A stretch of 56,845 nt of DNA from NCBI GenBank assembly GCA_964370735.1, contig CAYJLC010000009.1, positions 1-56,845 of the forward strand. The letters are read 5' to 3'. Positions within the stretch are counted from its first letter, which is position 1. Every line of letters begins with the position of its first letter. Below are positions 1 through 7,630 of the stretch, in pieces. Under the pieces are notes generated by a model. It ran no database searches and was not told where the DNA came from. It saw only the letters and a program-made list of their open reading frames with translations. Source of the DNA: CAYJLC01 sp964370735. GTDB taxonomy: Bacteria > Bacillota > Clostridia > Oscillospirales > Butyricicoccaceae. The position numbers were made by a program, and so were the translations under genes.

Positions 1-31
1 AAATAAAATGATTTTTTAAAAAAATTTACAC

Positions 32-53
32 AAACGCGTCCACGTCAGGTGGT
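32..53. repeat. 22-bp direct repeat, left copy
   Basis: A 22-base unit starting AAACGCGTCCACGT and ending AGGTGGT. It recurs at 183-204 with one mismatch (C to T). Within each copy CCAC and GTGG can pair as a short hairpin. The two copies bracket a stretch that contains another dispersed repeat (118-155). No gene is visible in 1-206. Confidence 0.75.
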
Positions 54-117
54 TAGGTTTCCAAAGGGAGAACCCCTTTTGGTCGCATACGCAATGCGAA
101 ATACCCTCTTTCAACGC

Positions 118-155
118 AGTTCTCCCCTGCAAATTCGGCGAAAATTTAAAACTGT
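118..155. repeat. 38-bp dispersed repeat core, copy 1
   Basis: Core beginning AGTTCTCCCCT and continuing through CAAATTCGGCGAAAATTT. It matches 53985-54022 at 36 of 38 positions. Upstream, both copies also share a GCGAAA(T/C)ACCC block and an AGGGAGAAC arm that can pair with GTTCTCCC, so the full element is larger and palindromic. Confidence 0.75.
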
Positions 156-182
156 AATAAAGCATATCAGAAAATTTTGAAT

Positions 183-204
183 AAACGCGTCCACGTTAGG
201 TGGT
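183..204. repeat. 22-bp direct repeat, right copy
   Basis: Second copy of the unit at 32-53, with 21 of 22 bases identical. It ends just before the degV terminator. Confidence 0.75.
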
Positions 205-206
205 CA

Positions 207-233
207 CAAAAAAAGCCCCGTCTTGCGACGAGG
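207..233 (-). terminator. Rho-independent terminator of the dapF-VOC-degV operon
   Basis: On the minus strand CCTCGTC, loop GCAA, GACGGGG forms a 7-bp stem with one G-U wobble, followed by a run of seven U. On the plus strand the wobble would be a C-A mismatch, so the structure favours the minus transcript. It begins just after the degV stop. Confidence 0.85.
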
Positions 234-239
234 ATTTTG

Positions 240-1103
240 TTATCTTTTATTTTTTGCTTTAAAGCAAACCACGATAGCGCCAGGCCCTACATGAGAACCG
301 ATTATGCTACCAAGATATTCAGAATATACTTTGGTTACTTTTGTGTTTTCTTTGATAGAAGCCTCAATTTTTTCGCTTAAAGCTTCATTATCTGCGTGAG
401 AAATATAAATTTCCGAAGTTTCGTCTGCGTGTTCATTGATTTTTTCAATAAAGAATTTCACGCCATTATTCATCCCACGAACCTTAGTGAAAGGCTCTAG
501 TTTACCTTCGCTTGTTACAGCGACGATAGGTTTTATGCCAACAACAGTGCCGACAAGTGCCGAAGTCGAAGAAATTCTTCCACCACGTCTTAAATGGTCA
601 AGGTTATCTATGATTGCATAATGATGGATATAGTCTTTTTCTTCGTCTAAAATTTTAGCGATTTCGCTTATATCATCCATAGTTTGAGATAATTCGTAAG
701 CGCGTTTTACTAAAATTCCATGGCCTAAAGCAGCACATTTCGTGTCAAAAATTTCGATTTTTCCACCTAATTTGTTCATAACATCGCGAGCAACCATGCA
801 TGCTGTATTGTAAGTACCACTTAAACCAGAAGTGAAACACACATATAATACATCATATCCGTTTGAAACTGCCTCTTCAAAAACAGAATACATTTCGTCC
901 ATACGACCTTGGAGTGTAGAAAACATAGTACCATTTCTAAGCATATAATAAATTTCTTTTGTAGATAAGCTTTTGCCGAAAGTATCGAAAATTTCTTTAT
1001 CTCCATAAGAAATACCATGTAAAATTGGTTTAACACCATTGTCTAGAAAATATTTTTCTCCTAAATCGCATGTTGCATCTGCAACAATTTGAATTTTTTT
1101 CAT
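240..1103 (-). CDS. DegV family fatty-acid-binding protein
   Basis: 287 residues, full length for the DegV family, whose members bind a fatty acid and can serve as the FakB subunit that presents it to the kinase FakA. The diagnostic segments are present: CFTSGLSGTYN at residues 89-99, DTKCAALGHG around 119-128, and the C-terminal IGSHVGPGAI motif from 268. The ATG at 1103 has an AGGAGA ribosome site. It is the last gene of a three-gene minus-strand operon. No fakA is visible here, so the role in exogenous fatty acid use is family inference; chain-length preference cannot be told. Confidence 0.93.
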   Translation of the reverse strand: MKKIQIVADATCDLGEKYFLDNGVKPILHGISYGDKEIFDTFGKSLSTKEIYYMLRNGTMFSTLQGRMDEMYSVFEEAVSNGYDVLYVCFTSGLSGTYNTACMVARDVMNKLGGKIEIFDTKCAALGHGILVKRAYELSQTMDDISEIAKILDEEKDYIHHYAIIDNLDHLRRGGRISSTSALVGTVVGIKPIVAVTSEGKLEPFTKVRGMNNGVKFFIEKINEHADETSEIYISHADNEALSEKIEASIKENTKVTKVYSEYLGSIIGSHVGPGAIVVCFKAKNKR

Positions 1104-1121
1104 ACAAGCTCTCCTTTTATA

Positions 1122-1484
1122 TTATCTTGCAGGCACAATTTCAAGCCAGTATCCATCAGGGTCGGCGATGAAATAAATACCCATAGCAGTGTTTTCATAA
1201 CAAATGACACCCATCTCTTTGTGTTTTTCATAAGCTTTGTCAAAATCAGCAGTTTGAAAAGCAAGATGAAATTCGTTGTCCCCTAAGTTATATGCACGCT
1301 CCCAGTTTTTAAGCCAAGTTAGCTCTAAAAGATGAGAACTTTCGTTATCACCTAAATATACAAGTGTAAAATCTTCTTTTTCCACTTTTCTCATAACAAT
1401 AAGTCCTAATGCCTCTTTATAAAACGCAAGCGATTTTTCTAAATCGTATACATTAATATTGTTATGTACCATTTTAAAATTCAT
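1122..1484 (-). CDS. VOC (glyoxalase I-like) metalloprotein
   Basis: 120 residues with two beta-alpha-beta-beta-beta units typical of the vicinal oxygen chelate superfamily. The metal ligands expected for lactoylglutathione lyase-like members are in register: His7, Glu54, His73 and Glu115. That pattern supports a glyoxalase I-type enzyme detoxifying methylglyoxal, but other VOC enzymes share it. The start codon lies inside the end of dapF (11-bp overlap), so the two are probably translationally coupled. The gene symbol gloA would be plausible but the substrate is unproven. Confidence 0.85.
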   Translation of the reverse strand: MNFKMVHNNINVYDLEKSLAFYKEALGLIVMRKVEKEDFTLVYLGDNESSHLLELTWLKNWERAYNLGDNEFHLAFQTADFDKAYEKHKEMGVICYENTAMGIYFIADPDGYWLEIVPAR

Positions 1485-2316
1485 AAAATAATTCTCCTTC
1501 GAAAACTTTTAAAGCTTTTCCCTTTAATAACACATTAAAATTAGAATCTACAAAAATTATTAGTTTACCACCCAGCACATTTACCGTAATTTCCTCGCCG
1601 AAATTTAAAAATCCATTTTTAATAAGCACACAAACGCAAGCCGACGCACCTGTTCCACAGGCTAGAGTTTCGCCAGAACCACGTTCATAAACGCGCATAA
1701 GGATTTCATTTCTTCCGATGATTTTTACAAATTCGGTATTTATTCTCTCCGGAAATAGTGGATAATTCTCAAAATGCTTGCCGATTTTATCTAAATCTAA
1801 TGTTTCAAGGTTATCGTCCATAATAACTAAATGGGGATTTCCTATCGAAACACAAGAGCCGATATAATCTTTTCCAAGTACAGAAAAATGCTCGTTTAAA
1901 AGCTCAGGTTTTTCGGTACTTGCCGGCAAATCGCGGGTATTAAAAGATGCCTTTCCTAAATTTACACAAACATAATCGACTAAGCCGTTAGAAATATTAA
2001 GTCGCAAAGTTTTAATGCCACTTAAAGTTTCAACATATATAGTGTCATCGTCGATGATTTTTTGTTCATAAAGGTATTTTCCGACACATCTTATGGCATT
2101 GCCACACATTTTCCCCTCGGAGCCATCGGCGTTGAACATTCGCATTTTAGCGTCAGCAATATCAGACGGCAAAATAAGAACAATTCCGTCTGCACCGACA
2201 GAAAAATGACGACGACTAAGCGAAATTGCAAGAGATTCAGGGTTTTTCACTGTTTCTTCAAAGCAATTTATATAAATATAGTCGTTGCCGGTGCCATGCA
2301 TTTTTGTAAATCTCAT
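1474..2316 (-). CDS. dapF: Diaminopimelate epimerase
   Basis: 280 residues. Converts LL- to meso-diaminopimelate, the lysine precursor and peptidoglycan cross-linking residue. The two catalytic cysteines are visible: Cys71 in KMCGNAIRC and Cys220 in ACGTGAS. The N-terminal TKMHGTGNDY is the family signature. A GTG at 2325 would add three residues, but that codon lies within the SD-like AGGGGTG; the ATG at 2316 is about 6 bases after it and gives the usual N-terminus. First gene of the dapF-VOC-degV operon, transcribed from 2383-2412. Confidence 0.95.
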   Translation of the reverse strand: MRFTKMHGTGNDYIYINCFEETVKNPESLAISLSRRHFSVGADGIVLILPSDIADAKMRMFNADGSEGKMCGNAIRCVGKYLYEQKIIDDDTIYVETLSGIKTLRLNISNGLVDYVCVNLGKASFNTRDLPASTEKPELLNEHFSVLGKDYIGSCVSIGNPHLVIMDDNLETLDLDKIGKHFENYPLFPERINTEFVKIIGRNEILMRVYERGSGETLACGTGASACVCVLIKNGFLNFGEEITVNVLGGKLIIFVDSNFNVLLKGKALKVFEGELFYEF

Positions 2317-2382
2317 ATATATCACCCCTTTTTTTACTAGTATATGTTACTATAAAGCAAAAATGAACGATATATTTAGTAC

Positions 2383-2412
2383 AGTATACCACAAATATGT
2401 CTATTTTGTAAA
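2383..2412 (-). promoter_or_regulatory. Promoter of the dapF operon
   Basis: Minus-strand TTTACA (2407-2412), 18-bp spacer, TATACT (2383-2388) with an upstream TG. Its -35 box is five bases from the -35 box of the divergent ruvX promoter. Confidence 0.7.
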
Positions 2413-2417
2413 GACCC

Positions 2418-2446
2418 TTGACGTTTTTTTGTGCACACAGTATAAT
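2418..2446 (+). promoter_or_regulatory. Promoter of ruvX
   Basis: TTGACG (2418-2423), 17-bp spacer, TATAAT (2441-2446); 28 bases upstream of the ruvX start. Confidence 0.85.
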
Positions 2447-2474
2447 TAAAGCAAAAGGACAAAGGAGAGAAAAA

Positions 2475-2894
2475 ATGAAAATTTTAGCGATAGATTATGG
2501 CGATAGCAGAACAGGGATAGCAATTTCAGACCCACTTGGAATATTAGCAGGAAGAAGTTTTGTAATTCATGAAAAGTTTTTTCCAAAGCTTGTGGATAAA
2601 CTGGTGGAAACTATAAATATAGAAAAGCCGACAGAAATAGTGTTAGGAAATCCGAAAAATATGAATAACACAGAGGGCGAACGCTCTATTAAAACAAAGG
2701 AACTCAAAGAAAAATTAGAAAGTCTTATAGAAATACCGATTGTTTTGTGGGACGAACGTTCAACGACGGTTACTGCGCATCAAATTTTACACAGCACGGG
2801 GAAAAAACAAAAACACCATAAAAAAACAGTCGATGCAGTAGCAGCGTCTATAATTTTGGAAAATTATATGAGATATAAAGCACTTAACAAATAA
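2475..2894 (+). CDS. ruvX: RuvX/YqgF family pre-16S rRNA nuclease (Holliday junction resolvase-like)
   Basis: 139 residues, normal for the family. RNase H-like fold: Asp7 in the first strand (ILAIDYGDSRTGIAISD), LGNPKNMNNTEG, LWDERSTT, and the last acidic residue in DAVAASIILENY. In E. coli the homologue matures the 16S rRNA 5' end. The ATG at 2475 follows AAAGGAGAGA; an upstream in-frame ATG would put the promoter inside the gene. In many Clostridia ruvX sits next to ireB; here ireB is about 20 kb away. Confidence 0.93.
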   Translation: MKILAIDYGDSRTGIAISDPLGILAGRSFVIHEKFFPKLVDKLVETINIEKPTEIVLGNPKNMNNTEGERSIKTKELKEKLESLIEIPIVLWDERSTTVTAHQILHSTGKKQKHHKKTVDAVAASIILENYMRYKALNK

Positions 2895-2908
2895 ATATAT
2901 TAGGCATA

Positions 2909-2937
2909 TTTACAAATAAAAGTTCTTATGGTACAAT
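2909..2937 (+). promoter_or_regulatory. Promoter of the PBECR-like gene
   Basis: TTTACA (2909-2914), 17-bp spacer, TACAAT (2932-2937) with an extended -10 TG at 2929-2930. Confidence 0.75.
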
Positions 2938-2961
2938 ATAATTGTAAGAGAGGTGAGGCTT

Positions 2962-3342
2962 TTGACTAAAGAAAAAGGTATTTCTGTTGGACGATATAAA
3001 GCAGAATATAATGATATTTTACAAACCGATATCCCACTAGTTAAAATATATTATTCAAAAGGGCTAAAAGCGCATTTGATTAACAAAAAACACTTTGATT
3101 GCATAAAATATATAGAAAAACTCGAAGAAATCATCAAAAATCCAGACTATATTGGCATAAACGAATATGAGCATGGAAAAAGCTTTGAAATTGTCAAAGT
3201 CTTTGAAGATACGATTTTGGTCGGGATAAAATTTAACGAAACACAAAACTATCTTTATGTGTCGACTATTTATAGGGTTCACCCATCGAAACTTGCGAGA
3301 AGATTACATAGTGGAAAGATAAAAGCTTTAAAAAGCTATTGA
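2962..3342 (+). CDS. Small PBECR-like (RelE/Barnase-like fold) protein
   Basis: 126 residues from a TTG start behind AGAGGTGAGG; the alternative GTG at 2953 lies inside that ribosome site. The pattern of a mid-protein HFDCIKYIEKLEEIIKNPDY segment, a strand pair (FEDTILVGIKF, NYLYVSTIYRV) and a terminal SKLARRLHSGKIK helix resembles the PBECR phage-barnase-EndoU-colicin-RelE nuclease fold seen as isolated small proteins in Clostridia. The match is by eye. No antitoxin-sized partner is adjacent; it is monocistronic with its own promoter. Could equally be a fold relative without nuclease activity. Confidence 0.55.
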   Translation: MTKEKGISVGRYKAEYNDILQTDIPLVKIYYSKGLKAHLINKKHFDCIKYIEKLEEIIKNPDYIGINEYEHGKSFEIVKVFEDTILVGIKFNETQNYLYVSTIYRVHPSKLARRLHSGKIKALKSY

Positions 3343-3367
3343 CAAATTATTACAAATGTAGTATAAT
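3339..3367 (+). promoter_or_regulatory. Consensus promoter of the small RNA gene
   Basis: Perfect TTGACA (3339-3344), 17-bp spacer, perfect TATAAT (3362-3367). It overlaps the end of the preceding gene. Predicted start of transcription is near 3374. Confidence 0.9.
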
Positions 3368-3373
3368 ATTTAT

Positions 3374-3516
3374 ACGAAATAAGATATTTTTTTATGACGA
3401 TTGAGGTCGGAAATGGTTCCCGACACACTCTTTTGAGTACCTGAGATGATGGATACACCGCCCATCCTGTTGTCCTAAACAAATATATTTAAACCACCTG
3501 TTCTAGGTGGTTTTTT
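3374..3516 (+). ncRNA. Stand-alone structured RNA of unrecognised class
   Basis: About 143 nt between a consensus promoter and an intrinsic terminator, with no start codon plus ribosome site. A long closing helix pairs 3384-3394 with 3476-3486 (10 of 11 pairs) and continues through 3395-3401 with 3469-3475. Inside are three hairpins: 3406-3410/3420-3424 (GTCGG/CCGAC), 3427-3430/3435-3438 (ACTC, TTTT loop, GAGT) and 3448-3452/3462-3466 (GATGG/CCATC). The shape is a multi-way junction. I compared it from memory with 6S, SRP, tmRNA, RNase P, fluoride, TPP and c-di-GMP RNAs and found no convincing match. It could be a divergent housekeeping RNA. Confidence 0.65.
3493..3516 (+). terminator. Intrinsic terminator of the small RNA
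   Basis: ACCACCT (3493-3499), loop GTTCT, AGGTGGT (3505-3511), then six T. Confidence 0.9.
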
Positions 3517-3568
3517 AATTTGTAAACACTGATTTTCGCGGACAAAAGCTACAAAAAATCAAGTTTAG

Positions 3569-3599
3569 TCAAAAAATGGTAACTATATCCATTTTTTGA
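3569..3599. promoter_or_regulatory. Perfect 11-bp inverted repeat, candidate operator
   Basis: TCAAAAAATGG (3569-3579) and CCATTTTTTGA (3589-3599) with a 9-base centre. It lies about 65 bp upstream of the -10 box of the PucR-type regulator gene, in a 215-bp gap. A binding site for that regulator is a guess; a weak RNA hairpin is the alternative. Confidence 0.5.
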
Positions 3600-3640
3600 T
3601 AAAAATCAACAAAAAAATTACTTTATTTTTGTAAAAATAC

Positions 3641-3669
3641 TAGCATTAAACTTTAATGTATGGTATAAT
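3641..3669 (+). promoter_or_regulatory. Probable promoter of the PucR-type regulator and ftsEX cluster
   Basis: TATAAT at 3664-3669 preceded by TGG (extended -10). The 17-bp-spaced -35 (TAGCAT, 3641-3646) is poor, suggesting dependence on the extended -10 or an activator. Confidence 0.5.
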
Positions 3670-3731
3670 GTACAAAGTATAGACGAATTTTTATTTATTT
3701 TACCTAAAATTATACAAAGGGAGTTGTAATT

Positions 3732-4820
3732 ATGTCAGCCAAATTATTTCAAACAATGATTCTTCAATTCAAAAACGAGCTTTCAAGAGATGTTGCAGTT
3801 TTAGATTCAGGGTGCGTTGTTATTGCATCTACGGATTTAAGAAAAATCGGTAATATGGATTACCAAGCGGTGGAGTTTTTAGACAAGCCTAATGAAAACT
3901 ATTATGATAATATCTATAAAAAAGTTTTCGACGACGCTGGGAATTTAAAAAATATCGTTTTAGTTTCGGGGAGAGATGAAAAAGCGAGAGAACTATGCGC
4001 AATTTTAACAACGTCTGTTTCTAGCCTAAACACGCTTTATGATAACAAATACGATAAAACTACGTTCATCAAAAACGTATTATTAGATAATATTTTACCT
4101 GGGGATATCTATATCAAATCAAACGAGCTTGATTTAGACGAAAAAAGCTATAAAGTTGTATTTTTAATCAGACAAACAAATTTAACTGAAACAAAAATCT
4201 TAGATTGCGTGTCTAAACATTTAGAAACTGAAAATCATTTTGTAATTCATATAAACCAACGTGATCTAGCCGTAGTTTATAATCTTAAAAAAGAATTAGA
4301 AGAAACAGCTGTAAACAAAATTGCACAAGACCTTAAAAAGGCAGTTGAAAAAAATGGCATTACCGATGTTTTAATTGGATATGGCTCTGTTTATGCTACT
4401 TTAGAAAATATTTCAAAATCATATAAAGAAGCGCAAATCGCTTTAGAAGTATCAGAAGTTTTCGATACAGAAAAAACGATTATTGGCTACCAAAACCTAG
4501 GAATTGGCAGACTTATCTATCAATTACCGACTACATTATGTAGAATGTTTTTAGGCGAAGTGTTTAAAAAAGGTTCTATTGAAAATTTAGACGAAGAAAC
4601 ATTATCTACTATAAAAGCATTCTTTGAAAATAACTTAAACGTATCTGAAACATCAAGACGTCTTTTTGTTCACAGAAATACATTAGTATACAGACTGGAA
4701 AAAATCAAAAAAATTACAGGTTTAGACCTGAGAGAATTCGACCATGCAATCGTTTTCAAAGTAGCTTTAATGGTTAGAAAATACCTAGAAGCTAGAGATG
4801 ATGAGAAAATTTTATTCTAA
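3732..4820 (+). CDS. PucR/CdaR-type helix-turn-helix regulator
   Basis: 362 residues. The last 60 residues are the PucR C-terminal HTH (NLNVSETSRRLFVHRNTLVYRLEKI, then the LREFDHAIVFKVAL helix). The middle (about 130-270) looks like the GGDEF-related domain of CdaR/PucR proteins, and the N-terminus (SGCVVIASTDLRKIG) resembles a CdaR-type sensory domain. No ligand can be named. The start follows AAAGGGAG. It lies 12 bp upstream of ftsE on the same strand, so regulator and division genes probably share a transcript. Confidence 0.88.
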   Translation: MSAKLFQTMILQFKNELSRDVAVLDSGCVVIASTDLRKIGNMDYQAVEFLDKPNENYYDNIYKKVFDDAGNLKNIVLVSGRDEKARELCAILTTSVSSLNTLYDNKYDKTTFIKNVLLDNILPGDIYIKSNELDLDEKSYKVVFLIRQTNLTETKILDCVSKHLETENHFVIHINQRDLAVVYNLKKELEETAVNKIAQDLKKAVEKNGITDVLIGYGSVYATLENISKSYKEAQIALEVSEVFDTEKTIIGYQNLGIGRLIYQLPTTLCRMFLGEVFKKGSIENLDEETLSTIKAFFENNLNVSETSRRLFVHRNTLVYRLEKIKKITGLDLREFDHAIVFKVALMVRKYLEARDDEKILF

Positions 4821-4832
4821 ACGGAGGAACGG

Positions 4833-5513
4833 ATGATAAAATTAAACGACGTTAGTATGACTTACCCTAACGGCACTGTTGCACTATCTAATATTGACCT
4901 CACAGTTGAAAAAGGCGAATTTGTATTTATCGTAGGATCGTCTGGTTCAGGAAAGTCAACTCTTTCGAAAATACTTACAGGAGAAGTTCGCGACATAGAA
5001 GGCGATGCAATCATCAATACTTTTAATGTCAGAAATATGAAAAAAAGGCATATACCTGTACTTAGAAGAAGTCTTGGCGTTGTTTTCCAAGATTTTAGGC
5101 TTATAGATAAAAAAACAATTCATGATAATGTTGCATTTGCAATGCGCGTTGTCGGTGCACCACAAAAATTCGTTGAAAAACGAGTTTCTTATGTGCTAGA
5201 GCTTGTTGGTCTTTTAGACAAGATGAAACAAAAGCCTACACAGATTTCTGGTGGTGAAAAACAACGTGTTGCTATTGCAAGGGCGCTTGTAAACAATCCA
5301 GATGTTATTATTGCAGACGAGCCTACTGGGAATTTAGACCCAAATCGTTCGTATGAAATAATGTCACTGCTAGAAAAAATTAACGAACTCGGAACGACTG
5401 TTGTCGTAATCACACATGAAAAATCGCTGGTAGACCAATTCTCGAAGCGAGTGATTTCAATTGAAAAAGGCGCAATTGTATCTGATAAGATGGGAGGATA
5501 CAATAATGGCTAG
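4833..5513 (+). CDS. ftsE: Cell division ATP-binding protein FtsE
   Basis: 226 residues, an ABC ATPase of standard FtsE length. Walker A GSSGSGKST at 35-43, signature SGGEKQRV, Walker B VIIADEPTGNLD, followed by the switch His in VVITHEK. With FtsX it forms a mechano-transmitting complex at the division septum (and in Bacillus the lateral wall) that activates peptidoglycan hydrolases. SD GGAGG lies before the ATG. It overlaps ftsX by 8 bp. Confidence 0.96.
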   Translation: MIKLNDVSMTYPNGTVALSNIDLTVEKGEFVFIVGSSGSGKSTLSKILTGEVRDIEGDAIINTFNVRNMKKRHIPVLRRSLGVVFQDFRLIDKKTIHDNVAFAMRVVGAPQKFVEKRVSYVLELVGLLDKMKQKPTQISGGEKQRVAIARALVNNPDVIIADEPTGNLDPNRSYEIMSLLEKINELGTTVVVITHEKSLVDQFSKRVISIEKGAIVSDKMGGYNNG

Positions 5514-6420
5514 AACTAGAGCGAAAATTGGCGGAAATCCATTTTATTTTGCTAAAGAAGGATTTAAAAACATAATAGCAAATGGCTTTATGAGCTTTGC
5601 AGCACTAAGCATTATCGCACTTTGTATTCTAATTGTCGGTTGCTTTGGGCTTATCTCTTTGAATATTGAACACACAATTCAAACGATTAAAGACGAGAGT
5701 CAGGTTCGTGTATTTATTGAAGAAGACTATACATTAGAAAACGAAGATTATTTCGCACTAGAAGAAGAGCTTACGGCAATTTCGGGCGTGAGTCATCTAG
5801 AATATCTATCAAAAGAGCAGTCTATTGAAGATTTTAGAGAAACTTTAGGCACAAATGATTATATGCTAGAAGGTTTTGAAGGCGCAGAAAATCCTCTTCG
5901 TGATGGTTACATAGTATTCATCGAGCAAATTGAAGATATTGATAATATCACAAATGAACTTGCTGAAATTAAGGGAATTGGGCATGTTCAGTCGGACAAT
6001 GAAGTTTTAACAGGGCTTTCGGATTTAGAATCAGGTATGAGAATTATTTCAATGGCACTAATGATAGCATTAGGTTTTGTTGGAATATTTATCATTTCAA
6101 ACACTGTTAAACTTGCGATGTACTCTAGACGAGAAGAAATAGCTATTATGAAAATGATAGGTGCTAAAAATGCATTTATCGTGTGGCCATTCATTTTTGA
6201 AGGCATGATTTTAGGGCTAATCGGATCGATTATCGCATTCGGAGTTCAATGGTTGATTTATTTAGAATTTATAAATATTTCTGCCACTTATTTAGGATTT
6301 GTAGAAATAATTTCATTTGAAAGTATTCTATATTATGTGTTAGGAGCGTTTTTGATAGTCGGAACTCTTATGGGAATTTTAGGAAGTACGCTTACGATTA
6401 GAAAATTCCTTAATGTATAA
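5506..6420 (+). CDS. ftsX: Cell division permease-like protein FtsX
   Basis: 304 residues. One N-terminal membrane segment near 35-57, an extracytoplasmic domain, then three membrane segments in the C-terminal half: the four-helix FtsX topology. A conserved cytoplasmic loop (SRREEIAIMKMIGAKN) matches the FtsX family. The chosen ATG at 5506 follows GGGAGG; an upstream start would extend far into ftsE. The extracytoplasmic loop should contact the M23 hydrolase encoded next. Confidence 0.95.
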   Translation: MARTRAKIGGNPFYFAKEGFKNIIANGFMSFAALSIIALCILIVGCFGLISLNIEHTIQTIKDESQVRVFIEEDYTLENEDYFALEEELTAISGVSHLEYLSKEQSIEDFRETLGTNDYMLEGFEGAENPLRDGYIVFIEQIEDIDNITNELAEIKGIGHVQSDNEVLTGLSDLESGMRIISMALMIALGFVGIFIISNTVKLAMYSRREEIAIMKMIGAKNAFIVWPFIFEGMILGLIGSIIAFGVQWLIYLEFINISATYLGFVEIISFESILYYVLGAFLIVGTLMGILGSTLTIRKFLNV

Positions 6421-6432
6421 AAGGAGAAAGAA

Positions 6433-7623
6433 ATGCAAAAGAAATATGTAAGAGCTGTTGCTATTGCTATTAGTGTTCTAATGACATTATCTGTACTTGC
6501 AGGAGTTTTATACCCTATTGTTTATGCAAGTGAAACAGAAGAATTGCAAGAAAGGCTAGAATTAGCACAAAATAATCTTGATAATTTAGGCGAAGAATTA
6601 GATAGAATCGAAGACGAGATTGCAAGTATTGAACAAAGCAAACAAAATACTTATGCAGAGCTTAAATTATTAGATACACAAATAGCAAATTTAACAGAGC
6701 AAATAAGCATCATAACAACAGTTATAGACGGTTTAACAGAAGATATTGCAGTGCAAGAACAATTATTAGAAGCTGCTGAAAAAGCACTTTTAGAGCAATA
6801 TGAACTATATAAAACTCGTATGAGAGTTATGTATGAAGCAGGAGAAGCATCTACGCTAGAAATACTATTTTCTTCGGATGATTTCTTCGATATGCTTTCA
6901 AAAGTTGAAATTACAAACCAAATTATGGAATATGACAAGAATTTATACCATGATTTCCAAGAAAATGTTCGACTTGTAGAAGAAGCAAAGGCGAAACTTG
7001 AAGCCGATAAAGCAGCTCAAGAGGAGCATAAAGCCGATTTAGACGCAAGTAAAGCAAGTCTTGAATCAAGCGTTTCGGCAGCAGAGCAAATGATTAAAAG
7101 CTTAGTTGCAAAACAAGAAGAATCAGAAGAAGCACAAGCAGAAATGTATAGACAAGAAGAGCTTGCAGCACAGGCAGTAGCCCAGCTTGCGCGCGAACTT
7201 GCATCATCAAAAATTTATGTAGGTGGCGACTTTGGCTGGCCACTTCCTATGACATATACGGATATTTCATCGCCTTATGGATATAGAACACACCCAGTTA
7301 CTGGCGTTAAAAACTCGTTCCACTACGGAACAGACTTCCCAGCACCAGGTGGAACACCGATATATACTGCAAATACAGGCGAAGTAATCATCGCACAATT
7401 CAATTCGTCTTATGGATACTATGTAGCAGTAGACCATGGTGGTGGAAAAGTAACTTTATACGCCCACATGAGTCAAATGGCTTGTAGTGTTGGCGATACA
7501 GTTGTAAAAGGTGAAACTATCGGTTATGTAGGAACAACGGGAAGCTCGACAGGAAATCACCTTCATTATGAAATCCGTATTAATGGCGAACAAGTCGACC
7601 CTATGAGTTATTACGGGGGATAA
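6433..7623 (+). CDS. EnvC/PcsB-like M23 murein hydrolase or hydrolase activator
   Basis: 396 residues. N-terminal signal peptide or anchor (about 1-32, ending VYASE), two long coiled-coil stretches (about 33-115 and 165-255), and a C-terminal LytM/M23 domain. Zinc-site residues are intact: His297 and Asp301 in HYGTDF, His345 in LYAHM, and His376/His378 in HLHYEI. An active endopeptidase is therefore likely, unlike degenerate EnvC. Coiled coil plus M23 right behind ftsEX is the classical FtsEX-controlled hydrolase layout. SD AAAGGAG, 13 bp after ftsX. Confidence 0.93.
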   Translation: MQKKYVRAVAIAISVLMTLSVLAGVLYPIVYASETEELQERLELAQNNLDNLGEELDRIEDEIASIEQSKQNTYAELKLLDTQIANLTEQISIITTVIDGLTEDIAVQEQLLEAAEKALLEQYELYKTRMRVMYEAGEASTLEILFSSDDFFDMLSKVEITNQIMEYDKNLYHDFQENVRLVEEAKAKLEADKAAQEEHKADLDASKASLESSVSAAEQMIKSLVAKQEESEEAQAEMYRQEELAAQAVAQLARELASSKIYVGGDFGWPLPMTYTDISSPYGYRTHPVTGVKNSFHYGTDFPAPGGTPIYTANTGEVIIAQFNSSYGYYVAVDHGGGKVTLYAHMSQMACSVGDTVVKGETIGYVGTTGSSTGNHLHYEIRINGEQVDPMSYYGG

Positions 7624-7630
7624 ATAGTTA

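Noticed and set aside
177..380. Small plus-strand protein at the window start
   Set aside because: It lacks a ribosome site, crosses the degV terminator and lies antisense to degV.
3374..3516. Fluoride, TPP or c-di-GMP riboswitch, or SRP RNA
   Set aside because: CTGAGATGATGG faintly recalls TPP and the first hairpin recalls crcB, but the conserved cores and pseudoknot partners are missing, as is the SRP GGAA/AGCAGC domain.
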